Positions 55,668 to 64,000 of a stretch of 64,000 bases of DNA are shown here, piece by piece. Position 1 is the first letter of the stretch. Each line of letters opens with the position of its first letter. Source of the stretch: Tepidaquicella sp964564635 (GTDB lineage Bacteria > Bacteroidota > Ignavibacteria > Tepidaquicellales > Tepidaquicellaceae); the NCBI GenBank assembly GCA_964564635.1, contig CAZMAR010000001.1, positions 1 through 64,000 on the forward strand. The letters are read 5' to 3'. A model generated the notes under the pieces. That model did no database searches. It was not told where the DNA came from and worked only from the letters and a program-made list of their open reading frames with translations. The translations under genes and the position numbers were made by a program.

Positions 55668-55991
55668 ATGCAGGAAAATTTTTCACAACATCCTCAGAAT
55701 TATAACATTAAGAATACAGGTACAAGCGAAAAAGCTTTACTCTCTTTAATTTTTGGAATACTTTCTTTTATTGTTCTGCCATTCATATTTGGTATCGTTG
55801 CCTGGATTTTAGGGGCAATTGAGTTATCTGATATTAAAGAAAAAAAGTCTTCCCCGGAAAATAGATCTATGGCTATGGCAGGTATGTGGCTTGGAATAAT
55901 AAATGTTGCTCTTGTTATTTTGACAATAATTGTAATTTTTATTTTAATTCTGTTTTTCGCTTTTGCAATCCCCTTTGTTATTAGTAATTAA
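55668..55991 (+). CDS. DUF4190-like small membrane protein
   Basis: This 107-residue protein has a short hydrophilic N-terminus rich in Asn and Gln, and two hydrophobic segments (about 24-47 and 72-104). GILSFIVLPFIFGIVAWILGAIEL, cut short of the 25-residue run, and the later MAMAGMWLGIINVAL motif are characteristic of the DUF4190 family of small bacterial membrane proteins without known function. It starts 11 bases after the BatA-like gene and is likely co-transcribed with it. The gene downstream is convergent, 32 bases away. Confidence 0.82.
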   Translation: MQENFSQHPQNYNIKNTGTSEKALLSLIFGILSFIVLPFIFGIVAWILGAIELSDIKEKKSSPENRSMAMAGMWLGIINVALVILTIIVIFILILFFAFAIPFVISN

Positions 55992-56023
55992 TTATCAATA
56001 GTCCCCAAAAGTACTGTAAAGTT

Positions 56024-57004
56024 TTATGCTTCGCTATAGTCGCCCAGATTAAATTCCTGTTTCTCACCTTTAACTCTGGAGTAATCACCAAATAAAGAAT
56101 CTTTTATTATTGAATTTTCTATTTTACAATTTTTTTCCAATATTGAATTTTCTATTATTGAATTTTCTATAATGCAATTATCGGATATTGTTGTATATTG
56201 ACCAATTATACTATTTATAATTTTCACATCTTTTCCTAAATAACAAAAATCTTTTATTAGGCTACCTTTTATTTTATAACTTAAATTCATTTTCTTTAAT
56301 ATATAAGCATTGGTTTCAAGGATTGTTTCCTTCTTTCCGCAGTCAAGCCAGTTTTCTACTTTATATGTGATTAACTTTTCTCCTTTTGTTAAATAATGGC
56401 TTAAGGCATCGGTGAGTTGATATTCATTATTTGTTTTAATATTTCTATCCATAATGTATTCAAGGCTCTCAAATAATAATTTTGAATTTTCAATTTTATA
56501 TATTCCAACTATAGCATTATTCGAAGGTGATACTTCCGGACTTGATGGCTTTTCCACAAATTTTGTGATAAAACCTTCTCTATCTGTTTCAACAACACCA
56601 AACCTTCTTGGGTCTTCTACTGGTTTAACTCCTATAACTGAATATTTACTTGAACATAAGTCAGTTAAAGGTATATCAAACAAGGTATCGCCAAGTATTA
56701 TTAAAATATTCTCATCTCTAAATGCAGGTTTTGAACAATATACAGCATGTCCCAATCCTAAAGGCTTATCTTGTTGAATGAAAGTGAATTTAAAATTGAA
56801 TTCTTTTTTAAGATATTTCTCTATCATATCACTCATTGGACCAGTTATCAAAATAATTTCAGAAACTAATTGCTCTCTGATTAACTGATCAACGATGTAA
56901 TATATCATTGGTTTACCTGCAACAGTCATTAAGACTTTAGGTTTTGTAAGAGTGTGCGGTTTTAATCTTGTTCCTGCACCTGCTACTGGGATTACAGCTT
57001 TCAT
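56024..57004 (-). CDS. Sugar-phosphate nucleotidyltransferase with left-handed beta-helix tail
   Basis: This 326-residue enzyme is predicted to couple a sugar-1-phosphate to an NTP for polysaccharide or lipid sugar synthesis. The N-terminal Rossmann domain has VAGAGTRLKPHTLTKPKVLM (about 7-26), with the GTRL and TKPK motifs that bind the nucleotide, and an LGDTLFD (about 104) Asp. VKPVEDPRRFGVVE and FVEKPSSPEVSP are typical of glucose-1-phosphate thymidylyl- or uridylyltransferases. The C-terminal region (about 240-310) repeats IENSII and IIKDSLF, a short beta-helix that often serves oligomerisation. The actual sugar is unknown. It starts 7 bases after alaS and is co-transcribed with it. Confidence 0.9.
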   Translation of the reverse strand: MKAVIPVAGAGTRLKPHTLTKPKVLMTVAGKPMIYYIVDQLIREQLVSEIILITGPMSDMIEKYLKKEFNFKFTFIQQDKPLGLGHAVYCSKPAFRDENILIILGDTLFDIPLTDLCSSKYSVIGVKPVEDPRRFGVVETDREGFITKFVEKPSSPEVSPSNNAIVGIYKIENSKLLFESLEYIMDRNIKTNNEYQLTDALSHYLTKGEKLITYKVENWLDCGKKETILETNAYILKKMNLSYKIKGSLIKDFCYLGKDVKIINSIIGQYTTISDNCIIENSIIENSILEKNCKIENSIIKDSLFGDYSRVKGEKQEFNLGDYSEA

Positions 57005-57011
57005 AAAATAA

Positions 57012-59762
57012 TTATAAGTATTTTTTTATAAATTCACCAAAATTTTTTAAAACTCCATTAAGTTTATCAATATCTTTTGCACCTGCAGTTGCCATTTGTT
57101 GCCTTCCACCTCCTCTACCTCCGAGTGCTGATGCAACATCAGAAATAATTTTTCCTGCATTTAGGTTTTTATTCTTTATTAATTCTTCACCAACTGTACA
57201 AAGTAAATTTATTTTATCTTCTGCAACTAACGCCAGGAGTCCTATTCCATCTTTAAATTTTGTTCTTAGTCTATCGCCAACCTCTTTTAATTCATCCATA
57301 TTTGAAAGATTAACTTGCCTGGATATAAATTTTACATTGTCAATAGTTTCTGGCTCAGAAATATATTCATCTATTTCTTTATTCACTCTCTCAATGTTTT
57401 TACGCATTAATTCTTTTGCAGATTTTTTCTTTGCTTCCTCAAATTTTTTCTTTAAATCCTTATACTGTTTTAATAATTGTTCATATTCCTTATATAAAGA
57501 TTCTATTAAATGTGTATCCTTAAAATCTGCAGATTGTATTTTTTGATTTAACTTAATAAGTTTATTTTTATAATCAGAAATTATTTTTTCTGGGAAATTA
57601 TATATTTCATTAATAATTTCTTGAATTTTTTCCTCAATATATTTTAAATTGCCTCTTCCTGTAACCGCGAAAATTCTTCTAACGCCTGCTGATATACTTT
57701 CTTCTTTTATAATTTTAAAATATCCAATATCAGATGTGTTTTTAACATGGGTCCCTCCGCAAAATTCTGCACTGAAATCTTCTCCAGTAATTACAATCCT
57801 GACTTTGTCCTCATACTTATCTCCGAAAAATTTTCTAACATTTGGAATTTTCTCTGCTTCGTTAATATCAATTTCGTTAATTATATTTACATCTATTTTT
57901 TCTAATATTTTATCATTTACATTTTTCTCTATTTGTTCAATTTCTTTTTCTGTCAATTTCCTGAAATGTGGGAAATCAAATCTTAAATACTCATCAGAAA
58001 CAAGAGAACCCATTTGCTTTATATGTTCGCCAAGAATTCTTCGCAATGATTCGTGCAATAGGTGAGTTGCTGTGTGATTTCTCTGGATATCCTGTCTTCT
58101 TTCATAATCAATTAAAGCAATTACCTCTACTTTTGGGATTTCTGTTTCTTTACCTGCGTCAACAATTATTATATTTTTTCCTCTCACATCAATAACTTCC
58201 AATTCTCTTCCATTGGGTAAAATAATCTTTCCAGTATCACTTACCTGTCCGCCAGATTCTGCATAAAATGGGTTATTTTCTAATATTACAATTCTTTTAT
58301 CGCCTGCTTGATATGAATCAAGAATTTTTGTTTTTATTCCATCAGGATTTATATTGTATGGATTATAAATAAGTTTAAAATTTTTTAGATTTGATTCTAT
58401 TTCGGACATTTCATTCCCAAGTTCATCTGAAATCTGTTTCCTTGCACTTCGTGCTCTTTCTTTTTGCTTTTCCATTTCCTGTTCGAATCCTGTTAAATCT
58501 ACTTCTAATCCTTTTTCTTTTGCCATCACCTGAGTTAAATCTAAAGGGAATCCATACGTGTCATAAAGTTTGAATGCATCCTTTCCAGGAAATATTTTCT
58601 CTCCTGTTTTTTTAATTTGCTCATATACTTCATTAAAGAGTTCTATACCTCTACCTAATGTTAAACTAAAATTCTCTTCCTCATTTCGTATAATATTTTC
58701 TATGAATTCCTGTTTTTCTTTTATTTCAGGGAAAACATCTTTATATATATTTCCAATAGTTGCTACTAATTTGTATAAAAAGGATTCACTATAACCGATT
58801 TTCCTTGATAATCTCGATGCACGCCTTAGAATTCTCCTCAATACATAGCCCCGACCCTCATTTGAAGGTAGTGCTCCGTCAGCAATTGCAAATGTCAAAC
58901 ATCTGATATGGTCTGCTATTGCATTTATGGGTGATATATTTTCACCAGTATATTCTTTCCCGATTATATCTACAATTTTATTTATTATTTTTTCAAAAAT
59001 GTCAATTTCGTAATTTGATTTCTTATTTTGTAAAACTCTAACCATCCTTTCAAATCCCATACCAGTATCAATGTGTTTTTTGGGTAGGGGAGTTAGTTTA
59101 CCATTTTCATCTCGGTTATATTGTATAAAAACAAGATTCCATATTTCTATAACATCTTCCTTATTTGCATTTATATCTTCTTTCTTACATAGATTTTTTG
59201 TTAAATCAATATGAATTTCTGAACAGGGGCCACAGGGTCCTGTTTCTCCCATTTCCCAGAAGTTATCTTTATCGCCAAATTGTAGTATATGAGACTGGTC
59301 TATATCAGTCTCACTTTTCCAGATATTTAATGCCTCATCATCAGTGTAATGAACTGTTGCCCAGAGTCTGTTCTTTGGTAACTTCCACACTTCTGTTAGT
59401 AATTCCCATGCCCATCTGATTGCTTCGGATTTATAATAATCTCCAAAAGACCAGTTACCAAGCATTTCAAAAAATGTATGGTGATATCCATCAAGTCCAA
59501 CCTCTTCAAGATCATTATGTTTACCGCCTGCGCGAATGCACTTTTGTGTATTTGCACAACGTGTGTATTCCCTGGAACCAGTTCCTAAAAATACATCTTT
59601 AAACTGATTCATTCCCGCATTTGTAAATAGCAGTGTGGGGTCTTCATAAGGAATTAGTGAGGACGAAGGAATAATTTTATGTCCTTTGCTTTTGAAAAAA
59701 TTAAGAAATGTATTTCTAACCTCTTCCGACTTTATCTTATTTTCACTTTTTATCATTTCCAT
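57012..59762 (-). CDS. alaS: Alanyl-tRNA synthetase
   Basis: AlaS charges tRNA-Ala and proof-reads mischarged serine and glycine. The protein has 916 residues, slightly longer than the usual 875. The class II catalytic core begins EVRNTFLNFFKSKGHKIIPS and includes TLLFTNAGMNQFKDVFLG (about 48-65) and the CVVFNL-like stretch. The editing domain has HTATHLLHESL (about 565-575) and the C-x-x-x-H of AEFCGGTHVKN (about 668-678), forming the zinc site. A coiled-coil region precedes the C-Ala domain with GGRGGGRQQMATAGAKD (about 883-899). Two in-frame Met codons (59762, 59756) make the precise start uncertain. It heads the transcript with the nucleotidyltransferase. Confidence 0.97.
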   Translation of the reverse strand: MEMIKSENKIKSEEVRNTFLNFFKSKGHKIIPSSSLIPYEDPTLLFTNAGMNQFKDVFLGTGSREYTRCANTQKCIRAGGKHNDLEEVGLDGYHHTFFEMLGNWSFGDYYKSEAIRWAWELLTEVWKLPKNRLWATVHYTDDEALNIWKSETDIDQSHILQFGDKDNFWEMGETGPCGPCSEIHIDLTKNLCKKEDINANKEDVIEIWNLVFIQYNRDENGKLTPLPKKHIDTGMGFERMVRVLQNKKSNYEIDIFEKIINKIVDIIGKEYTGENISPINAIADHIRCLTFAIADGALPSNEGRGYVLRRILRRASRLSRKIGYSESFLYKLVATIGNIYKDVFPEIKEKQEFIENIIRNEEENFSLTLGRGIELFNEVYEQIKKTGEKIFPGKDAFKLYDTYGFPLDLTQVMAKEKGLEVDLTGFEQEMEKQKERARSARKQISDELGNEMSEIESNLKNFKLIYNPYNINPDGIKTKILDSYQAGDKRIVILENNPFYAESGGQVSDTGKIILPNGRELEVIDVRGKNIIIVDAGKETEIPKVEVIALIDYERRQDIQRNHTATHLLHESLRRILGEHIKQMGSLVSDEYLRFDFPHFRKLTEKEIEQIEKNVNDKILEKIDVNIINEIDINEAEKIPNVRKFFGDKYEDKVRIVITGEDFSAEFCGGTHVKNTSDIGYFKIIKEESISAGVRRIFAVTGRGNLKYIEEKIQEIINEIYNFPEKIISDYKNKLIKLNQKIQSADFKDTHLIESLYKEYEQLLKQYKDLKKKFEEAKKKSAKELMRKNIERVNKEIDEYISEPETIDNVKFISRQVNLSNMDELKEVGDRLRTKFKDGIGLLALVAEDKINLLCTVGEELIKNKNLNAGKIISDVASALGGRGGGRQQMATAGAKDIDKLNGVLKNFGEFIKKYL

Positions 59763-59964
59763 TATGCAAAATAAAATTAATTATTTTGAATATAAATGTA
59801 ATTGAATTAGATAAAAATTTTTATTTAAGGACTAAAAATATTTTCGTTGTTATAAAGCGAATGTTTTATATGTTAAATTTTTACTTTTATTATCAAATAT
59901 TATAAAAGGAAGGATTAAGAGAAAAATATTTTTATATAATCAATCCGAAAAAACAGAAAGTTTA

Positions 59965-61248
59965 CTACGCCATTGCTTTTTTATTTGTATTTAGAAACAC
60001 TGGCTCTTTATTTTCTGTTACAACTTCTTTGGTTATTATACAATGAGTGATGTTTTGTTTTGACGGTACTTTATACATTATATCAAGCATAACATTTTCC
60101 AGTATTGATCTCAAAGCTCTTGCTCCTGTGCCTCTTTTAATTGCAATATCCGCAATTGCTTCTAATGCTTCTTCTTTAAATTCGAGTTCCACTCCTTCCA
60201 TTCGGAAGAGCTTTTTAAATTGTTTTATAATTGCATTTTTGGGAACTGTTAGTATATTCAGAAGTGCTTCTTTATTTAATGTATCAAGTGTTGTAATTAC
60301 AGGAAGTCGTCCTACAAGTTCTGGTATTAAACCATATTTTATCAAGTCTTCCGGTTCTACTTTTGCAAGTATTTCATCTTTCGTAATATCTTTTTTTCCA
60401 TGAATTTGAGCTCCAAATCCAATTGAACTTGTTGCTATTCTTTTTTCAATAATTTTTTCAAGTCCGTCAAAAGCACCGCCGCAAATGAATAGTATGTTCT
60501 TTGTATTTACATAGAGTAATGGCTGTTCAGGATGTTTCCTTCCTCCTTTCGGTGGTACTCCGGCTACTGTACCCTCGATTATTTTTAAAAGTGCTTGCTG
60601 TACTCCTTCACCTGATACATCCCTTGTAATTGAAACGCTTTCACTTTTCCTTGAAATTTTATCTATCTCATCTAAGTATATAATACCGCGCTCTGCTTTT
60701 GCTAAGTCATAATTACAGTTCTGCAATAATCTTACAAGTATCGATTCAACATCATCACCTACATATCCTGCTTCTGTTAAAGTAGTAGCATCTGCAATTG
60801 CAAATGGAACATTTAAAAATTTTGCAAGTGTTTGAGCTAAGTAAGTTTTTCCAGTTCCTGTTGAACCAATTAGCAGTATATTACTTTTTTCTATTTCAAC
60901 TTCATCTAATGTAATAAAATTGTTTGTGTCTATTCTTTTGTAATGATTGTATACCGCCACGGCAAGCGATTTCTTTGCTCTGTCCTGACCAATTACATAT
61001 TCATCTAAAAATGCTTTTATACCAGCGGGAGTAAAATTAGATTTCAATTTATCCACCGATTTATTCACAGTACTGGAAATATTCATCTTTATAATCTGCA
61101 TTGCATTACCAACACATATTTCACAAATATAAGCAGATTTACCTCCTATATCTGCAGGTCCTTTAATCATATTTGTTACTTTATCTGCGGTACGCCCGCA
61201 AAAAGAACATCTTGGTTGTGTTGTTTTTGTATGTGGTTTGTTATTCAT
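59965..61248 (-). CDS. clpX: ClpX, ATP-dependent unfoldase of the ClpXP protease
   Basis: ClpX recognises and unfolds proteins and feeds them to ClpP. The correct start is ATG 61248 (MNNKPHTKTTQPRCSFCGR), giving 427 residues. The frame stays open to 61347 only because it runs backwards through the tRNA-Leu gene. Features are the zinc-binding C4 domain (CSFCGR and CEICVG, about 14-48), Walker A GSTGTGKT (about 120-127), Walker B GIIYLDEIDKIS (about 182), the pore loop GYVGDD (about 149-154), a sensor region with IFICGGAFDGLE and the C-terminal RGTGARALRSILE. No clpP gene is adjacent. No Shine-Dalgarno sequence is seen. The small gene 61467 is upstream on the same strand, past the tRNA. Confidence 0.97.
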   Translation of the reverse strand: MNNKPHTKTTQPRCSFCGRTADKVTNMIKGPADIGGKSAYICEICVGNAMQIIKMNISSTVNKSVDKLKSNFTPAGIKAFLDEYVIGQDRAKKSLAVAVYNHYKRIDTNNFITLDEVEIEKSNILLIGSTGTGKTYLAQTLAKFLNVPFAIADATTLTEAGYVGDDVESILVRLLQNCNYDLAKAERGIIYLDEIDKISRKSESVSITRDVSGEGVQQALLKIIEGTVAGVPPKGGRKHPEQPLLYVNTKNILFICGGAFDGLEKIIEKRIATSSIGFGAQIHGKKDITKDEILAKVEPEDLIKYGLIPELVGRLPVITTLDTLNKEALLNILTVPKNAIIKQFKKLFRMEGVELEFKEEALEAIADIAIKRGTGARALRSILENVMLDIMYKVPSKQNITHCIITKEVVTENKEPVFLNTNKKAMA

Positions 61249-61271
61249 TAAAATAAAATTAACTTTTCTTG

Positions 61272-61353
61272 TGCGCGATGGGGGAGTCGAACCCCCACGG
61301 GTTGCCCCACTAGATCCTAAGTCTAGCGCGTCTGCCAGTTCCGCCAACCGCGC
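61272..61353 (-). tRNA. tRNA-Leu, anticodon UAG
   Basis: The 82-base gene folds with a 7-base acceptor stem (GCGCGGT with ATCGCGC), the leucine-type long variable arm, and an anticodon stem CTAGA/TCTAG around the loop CTTAGGA, giving anticodon TAG (codon CUA). The T arm GGGGGTTCGACTCCCCC is perfect. The discriminator base is A and CCA is not encoded. It sits 24 bases upstream of the clpX start. Confidence 0.95.
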
Positions 61354-61466
61354 CTGGATTAAAACAAAATATATTAATTATTATAAAAATAAAATGAATA
61401 ATTAAATCACTTAAACAAATACCTTAAATATTATGGATTTCCCTTTACTTTTCCCCCTCTAATAAT

Positions 61467-61754
61467 TTAGTCTTCTTTCAACCAGACATCATCAACATCA
61501 CTATCATTAATAATAAACATTTTTGCACAAAGTTCCCCTTTAAACTTTCCGATTTCTACACACCTTTGATGATTTTTTCTTACTGCATCCGGATCTTTTG
61601 CCCTTTCCGACAACCAGAAAACATCTAAATCATTATCACACTCAGTACAAAACATTGGGTTATCTTGATAATCTGAAGTATTTTCAGTAGGAACTATTAC
61701 TTTCTTTATTTTGCTTTTTTTTGATTTAGCCGATTGTTTTGATTTTTTCTTCAA
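61467..61754 (-). CDS. Small basic protein with Cys motif, unknown function
   Basis: This 95-residue cytoplasmic protein begins with a run of Lys and Ser (MKKKSKQSAKSKKSKIKK), typical of a nucleic-acid-binding or disordered tail. A compact domain follows with FCTECDNDLDVFWLSE (C-x-x-C, about 36-39), RCVEIGKFKGELCAKMF (Cys at about 65 and 76) and an acidic end SDVDDVWLKED. The Cys spacing might bind zinc, but there is no recognised family. It is upstream of the tRNA-Leu and clpX genes on the same strand, separated by more than 100 bases. Confidence 0.68.
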   Translation of the reverse strand: MKKKSKQSAKSKKSKIKKVIVPTENTSDYQDNPMFCTECDNDLDVFWLSERAKDPDAVRKNHQRCVEIGKFKGELCAKMFIINDSDVDDVWLKED

Positions 61755-62078
61755 TTTTTTTAAAGGTTAATTTTCATAAAAATACAAACAAATATCAGTT
61801 AAAAAAGTTCAATTAATTAAAGTAATTTAATAAAATATTTATGTTATTTAAATGACATTTAAAATTAAGTATAATTTATTTTTTGGTAAATAAATTTACC
61901 TGATTTAAAAGATATATAATATTTTTTAGAATTTATTTCGAGTTTATTAAAAGCAAATTTTTATTTTATTTTAATCCAGACATATATTTAAAATTTATTT
62001 AATGTTTTTAGTTATTTAAAATTTTTAATTTATAAATTCTTATGAATTGTAAATAAAAAGCAATCTTAATCACACATA
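61755..62078. other. Non-coding gap before the partial receptor gene
   Basis: About 320 very AT-rich bases hold no gene, RNA or repeat that I can support. It is the 3' side of the receptor gene and the 5' side of the small basic protein gene; a promoter for the latter is expected. Confidence 0.5.
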
Positions 62079-64000
62079 TTAATCTTTAAGTGAGAAGTTT
62101 GTGTTTATTGTAAATGTGATATTTCTTCCCATATTATAATATATTGGTTTTACTGTAGACAAATGGTCGTAATATTTTCTATCAAACAAATTATTAACAC
62201 TAAGTAAAAAGTTAATATTATTATTATTTATTGGGACTGAAATTCCAGTTGCAAGATTTATTAAAGTATATCCTCCTGTTCTCGTTTCTTCAGGGGAAAC
62301 ATTATCTTTTGAAAAAGCTATTAAACTATTTATTTCTATAAATGGCGAATAAAAATTCCATAGTTTATTAGTCTCTGCTCGTAATTCAAAACTTAATTTT
62401 GCTGCTGGAATTAGTGGTAGATTTTCTCCATTATCCATTTTTGCATTAACTATCGAGTAATGAGTTTCAAAATGTAACCACGAAAAATATTTTGGATGTA
62501 TGTGGAAAGAGATTTCAGCGCCTATAAATTTTGAATTTTCCTGCAAATATTTGTAAATTTTTATACCACCAGGTATTGTATCATTCGTTGGCATTATGAA
62601 TATATAATTGTTTATTTTATTATAAAATCCTGCAATATCAATAGAAATATTATAATTATGATAATGTACACTAAAGTCTGTTTCGTATGCATGTAATGTT
62701 GTTAAATTTGGATTTCCTATTTCAAATTTTTCCTCATGAATACCATATGAGGTTAATTCATATAATGTTGGAGTTCTAAATGCAGATGCAAGATTAAATC
62801 TGAACAAAAGTTTATCAATATTATATACTACTCCAAGTGATCCGCTGATGTTGTTATATATTTTTGATATTGGAGGAATGTAGGAAGGAGTATTAATGTT
62901 TAATGCTTCTGTATTAATTTTATTATAGTCATATCTTATACCTGCTTGTAATTTTAAATCATTTATTAAATTATATTGAAATAAAGTATAAAGAGCTATA
63001 TTACCTCCATTCATATCTGGTAAAAATTTAGAGGGTCTATCATTTATATTTCTATGTCTCTGTAATTTTCCCTGAGAACCAATTAAGTATTCAAATCTAT
63101 CTGAAGAGGGGAAATTTAATTTTAAATTGTAATAAAATGTTCCTAAGTTCATTTCAATGTAAGGGGTCGTAGTATTAGTAATTTCTTTTCTCGTTACATT
63201 TTCATAGGAAGTTATTAGGTTAAGCATAAATTTTCCTAAGTATAAAGTTCCATTTGAAGATATAATATGATTATCTACATCTCCATACCATAGTTCATTT
63301 TTTCTGCCTCTTTCTTTTACTTCCTCTTCAGATGGGAGTGTCTCACCCAATTTTTGTAAATTATATTCATAGCTCAAATTAAATGAACCAATTTTATTGA
63401 ACATCCCAACATTCGATTTTATAGACCATTCATTAAATCTTGAATTTGGCACAAAGACGCCATTAGGTTGAAGATAATCAGCATTTGACTTCCCACCAAT
63501 TCTTACTGCACCGAAGAAATTATCAGAGGAACCCTTTATACCGATATTTCCTACTATTCCTTCTGTATTAGTGTGATATTGTATTGTTGCATCTCCTAAT
63601 ATTTTACCAATTGGGGCTGGTTTTTCCCTAATTAAATTTATAACTCCTCCAATAGCATCGGAACCATAGAGGAGTGAAGCAGGTCCCTTGATTATTTCAA
63701 TTTTTTCAATACCGAATTCATCTAACCCGAATGGATGGTGTTCTGAAAATTGATAATTCTCAATTCTAACATTATTATCCAATACTACAACATCATTCAT
63801 AGAAAAGCCACGTATTACAGGTTTTGAAATGCCCAAACCTTGTGATATCATATCAACGCCAGGTATTGATGTAACTTTTTCAATAAAATTAGGGGTAGCT
63901 ATTTTTAATAAATTATTTGTATTAAGAACATCAATTTTAACTGCATTTTCATGTTGAGTGCTGTTAAATATTCCCGTTACCAGAATCTCTTCAGTTTCAA
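62079..64000 (-). CDS. TonB-dependent receptor (5' end beyond the window)
   Basis: This outer-membrane receptor is read on the minus strand into the window end. The frame continues past the internal ATG at 63851: upstream codons in frame spell ETEEILVTGIFNSTQ (a TonB-box-like start of the plug) and IATPNFIEKVTSIPGVDM, so the visible part is 639 residues and lacks only the signal peptide and start. The plug has PVIRGFSMNDVVVLDNNVR and GPASLLYGSDAIGGVINLI, and the barrel contains PNLTTLHAYETDFSVHY and ends in NTNFSLKD with a preceding NLFDRKYYDHLS motif. Similar receptors import metal chelates or other compounds. The substrate is unknown, and there is no riboswitch at its 3' side to guide a call. 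The 5' regulatory region is off the window. Confidence 0.92.
   Translation of the reverse strand, partial: ETEEILVTGIFNSTQHENAVKIDVLNTNNLLKIATPNFIEKVTSIPGVDMISQGLGISKPVIRGFSMNDVVVLDNNVRIENYQFSEHHPFGLDEFGIEKIEIIKGPASLLYGSDAIGGVINLIREKPAPIGKILGDATIQYHTNTEGIVGNIGIKGSSDNFFGAVRIGGKSNADYLQPNGVFVPNSRFNEWSIKSNVGMFNKIGSFNLSYEYNLQKLGETLPSEEEVKERGRKNELWYGDVDNHIISSNGTLYLGKFMLNLITSYENVTRKEITNTTTPYIEMNLGTFYYNLKLNFPSSDRFEYLIGSQGKLQRHRNINDRPSKFLPDMNGGNIALYTLFQYNLINDLKLQAGIRYDYNKINTEALNINTPSYIPPISKIYNNISGSLGVVYNIDKLLFRFNLASAFRTPTLYELTSYGIHEEKFEIGNPNLTTLHAYETDFSVHYHNYNISIDIAGFYNKINNYIFIMPTNDTIPGGIKIYKYLQENSKFIGAEISFHIHPKYFSWLHFETHYSIVNAKMDNGENLPLIPAAKLSFELRAETNKLWNFYSPFIEINSLIAFSKDNVSPEETRTGGYTLINLATGISVPINNNNINFLLSVNNLFDRKYYDHLSTVKPIYYNMGRNITFTINTNFSLKD

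Noticed and set aside
61249..61347. N-terminal extension of ClpX by 33 residues
   Set aside because: The extension is the reverse reading of the tRNA-Leu gene and its flank. ClpX proteins start near the Cys-rich domain, which fits ATG 61248.

Overview
The window is AT-rich DNA of a Gram-negative bacterium, most likely from the Bacteroidota/Chlorobiota/Ignavibacteriota group. The evidence for this is a secreted protein with a type IX secretion sorting domain (34237-36900), two TonB-dependent receptors, a patatin fused to a BamA-like barrel, a BatA/von Willebrand protein, a probable serine palmitoyltransferase, and ordinary chromosomal genes that mostly start without a Shine-Dalgarno sequence. 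The genus cannot be named from this sequence alone.

The first 20 kb is accessory DNA. Positions 43-2787 hold about 23 copies of a GTAG-headed palindrome (REP elements) surrounding an intact REP-associated tyrosine transposase (RAYT). Next, on the minus strand (8120-3016), is a compact phage-derived cassette: portal, prohead protease fused to major capsid protein, a 54-residue holin-like membrane protein, a small unknown protein, a head-tail connector, an amidase endolysin and a spanin-like membrane protein. It has capsid and lysis functions but no terminase, tail, integrase or replication gene. A glycosyltransferase (8562-9836) that appears to start at ATT separates it from a second REP block (9971-11863). 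That block keeps the flanks of a RAYT locus but not the gene, and ends in about ten directly repeated units of roughly 110 bp. A 1532-residue multi-PAS hybrid histidine kinase, a small exported protein and a second, paralogous glycosyltransferase follow.

From 19 kb onward the window is mostly housekeeping: purD, a sugar epimerase, a PpiD-like foldase, an APC permease, an alpha/beta hydrolase, a CDGSH iron-sulfur protein, an alpha-2-macroglobulin with an intact thioester motif, a Spy-like lysine-rich protein, a type IX cargo protein and argS. A 3-ketosphinganine-reductase-like SDR (with argS) and a serine-palmitoyltransferase-like enzyme are divergently arranged and may start sphingolipid synthesis. 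A lipoprotein, a P-loop kinase and a dCMP deaminase form a tightly packed run. A cobalamin riboswitch with a readable terminator/antiterminator then precedes a BtuB-like receptor and a corrinoid adenosyltransferase, i.e. a vitamin B12 salvage unit.

The last part carries a gamma carbonic anhydrase, about 1 kb of non-coding DNA with degenerate repeats, lexA, purB, an operon of thiamine pyrophosphokinase, sodium:solute symporter and patatin, a divergent BatA-like gene, a DUF4190-like membrane protein, a nucleotidyltransferase with alaS, clpX next to tRNA-Leu(UAG), a small cysteine-containing protein, and a TonB-dependent receptor cut by the window end.

The most notable elements are the capsid-plus-lysis cassette without packaging or tail genes, including a strong internal ribosome binding site in the fused protease-capsid gene, and the RAYT/REP system with its gene-less second cluster.
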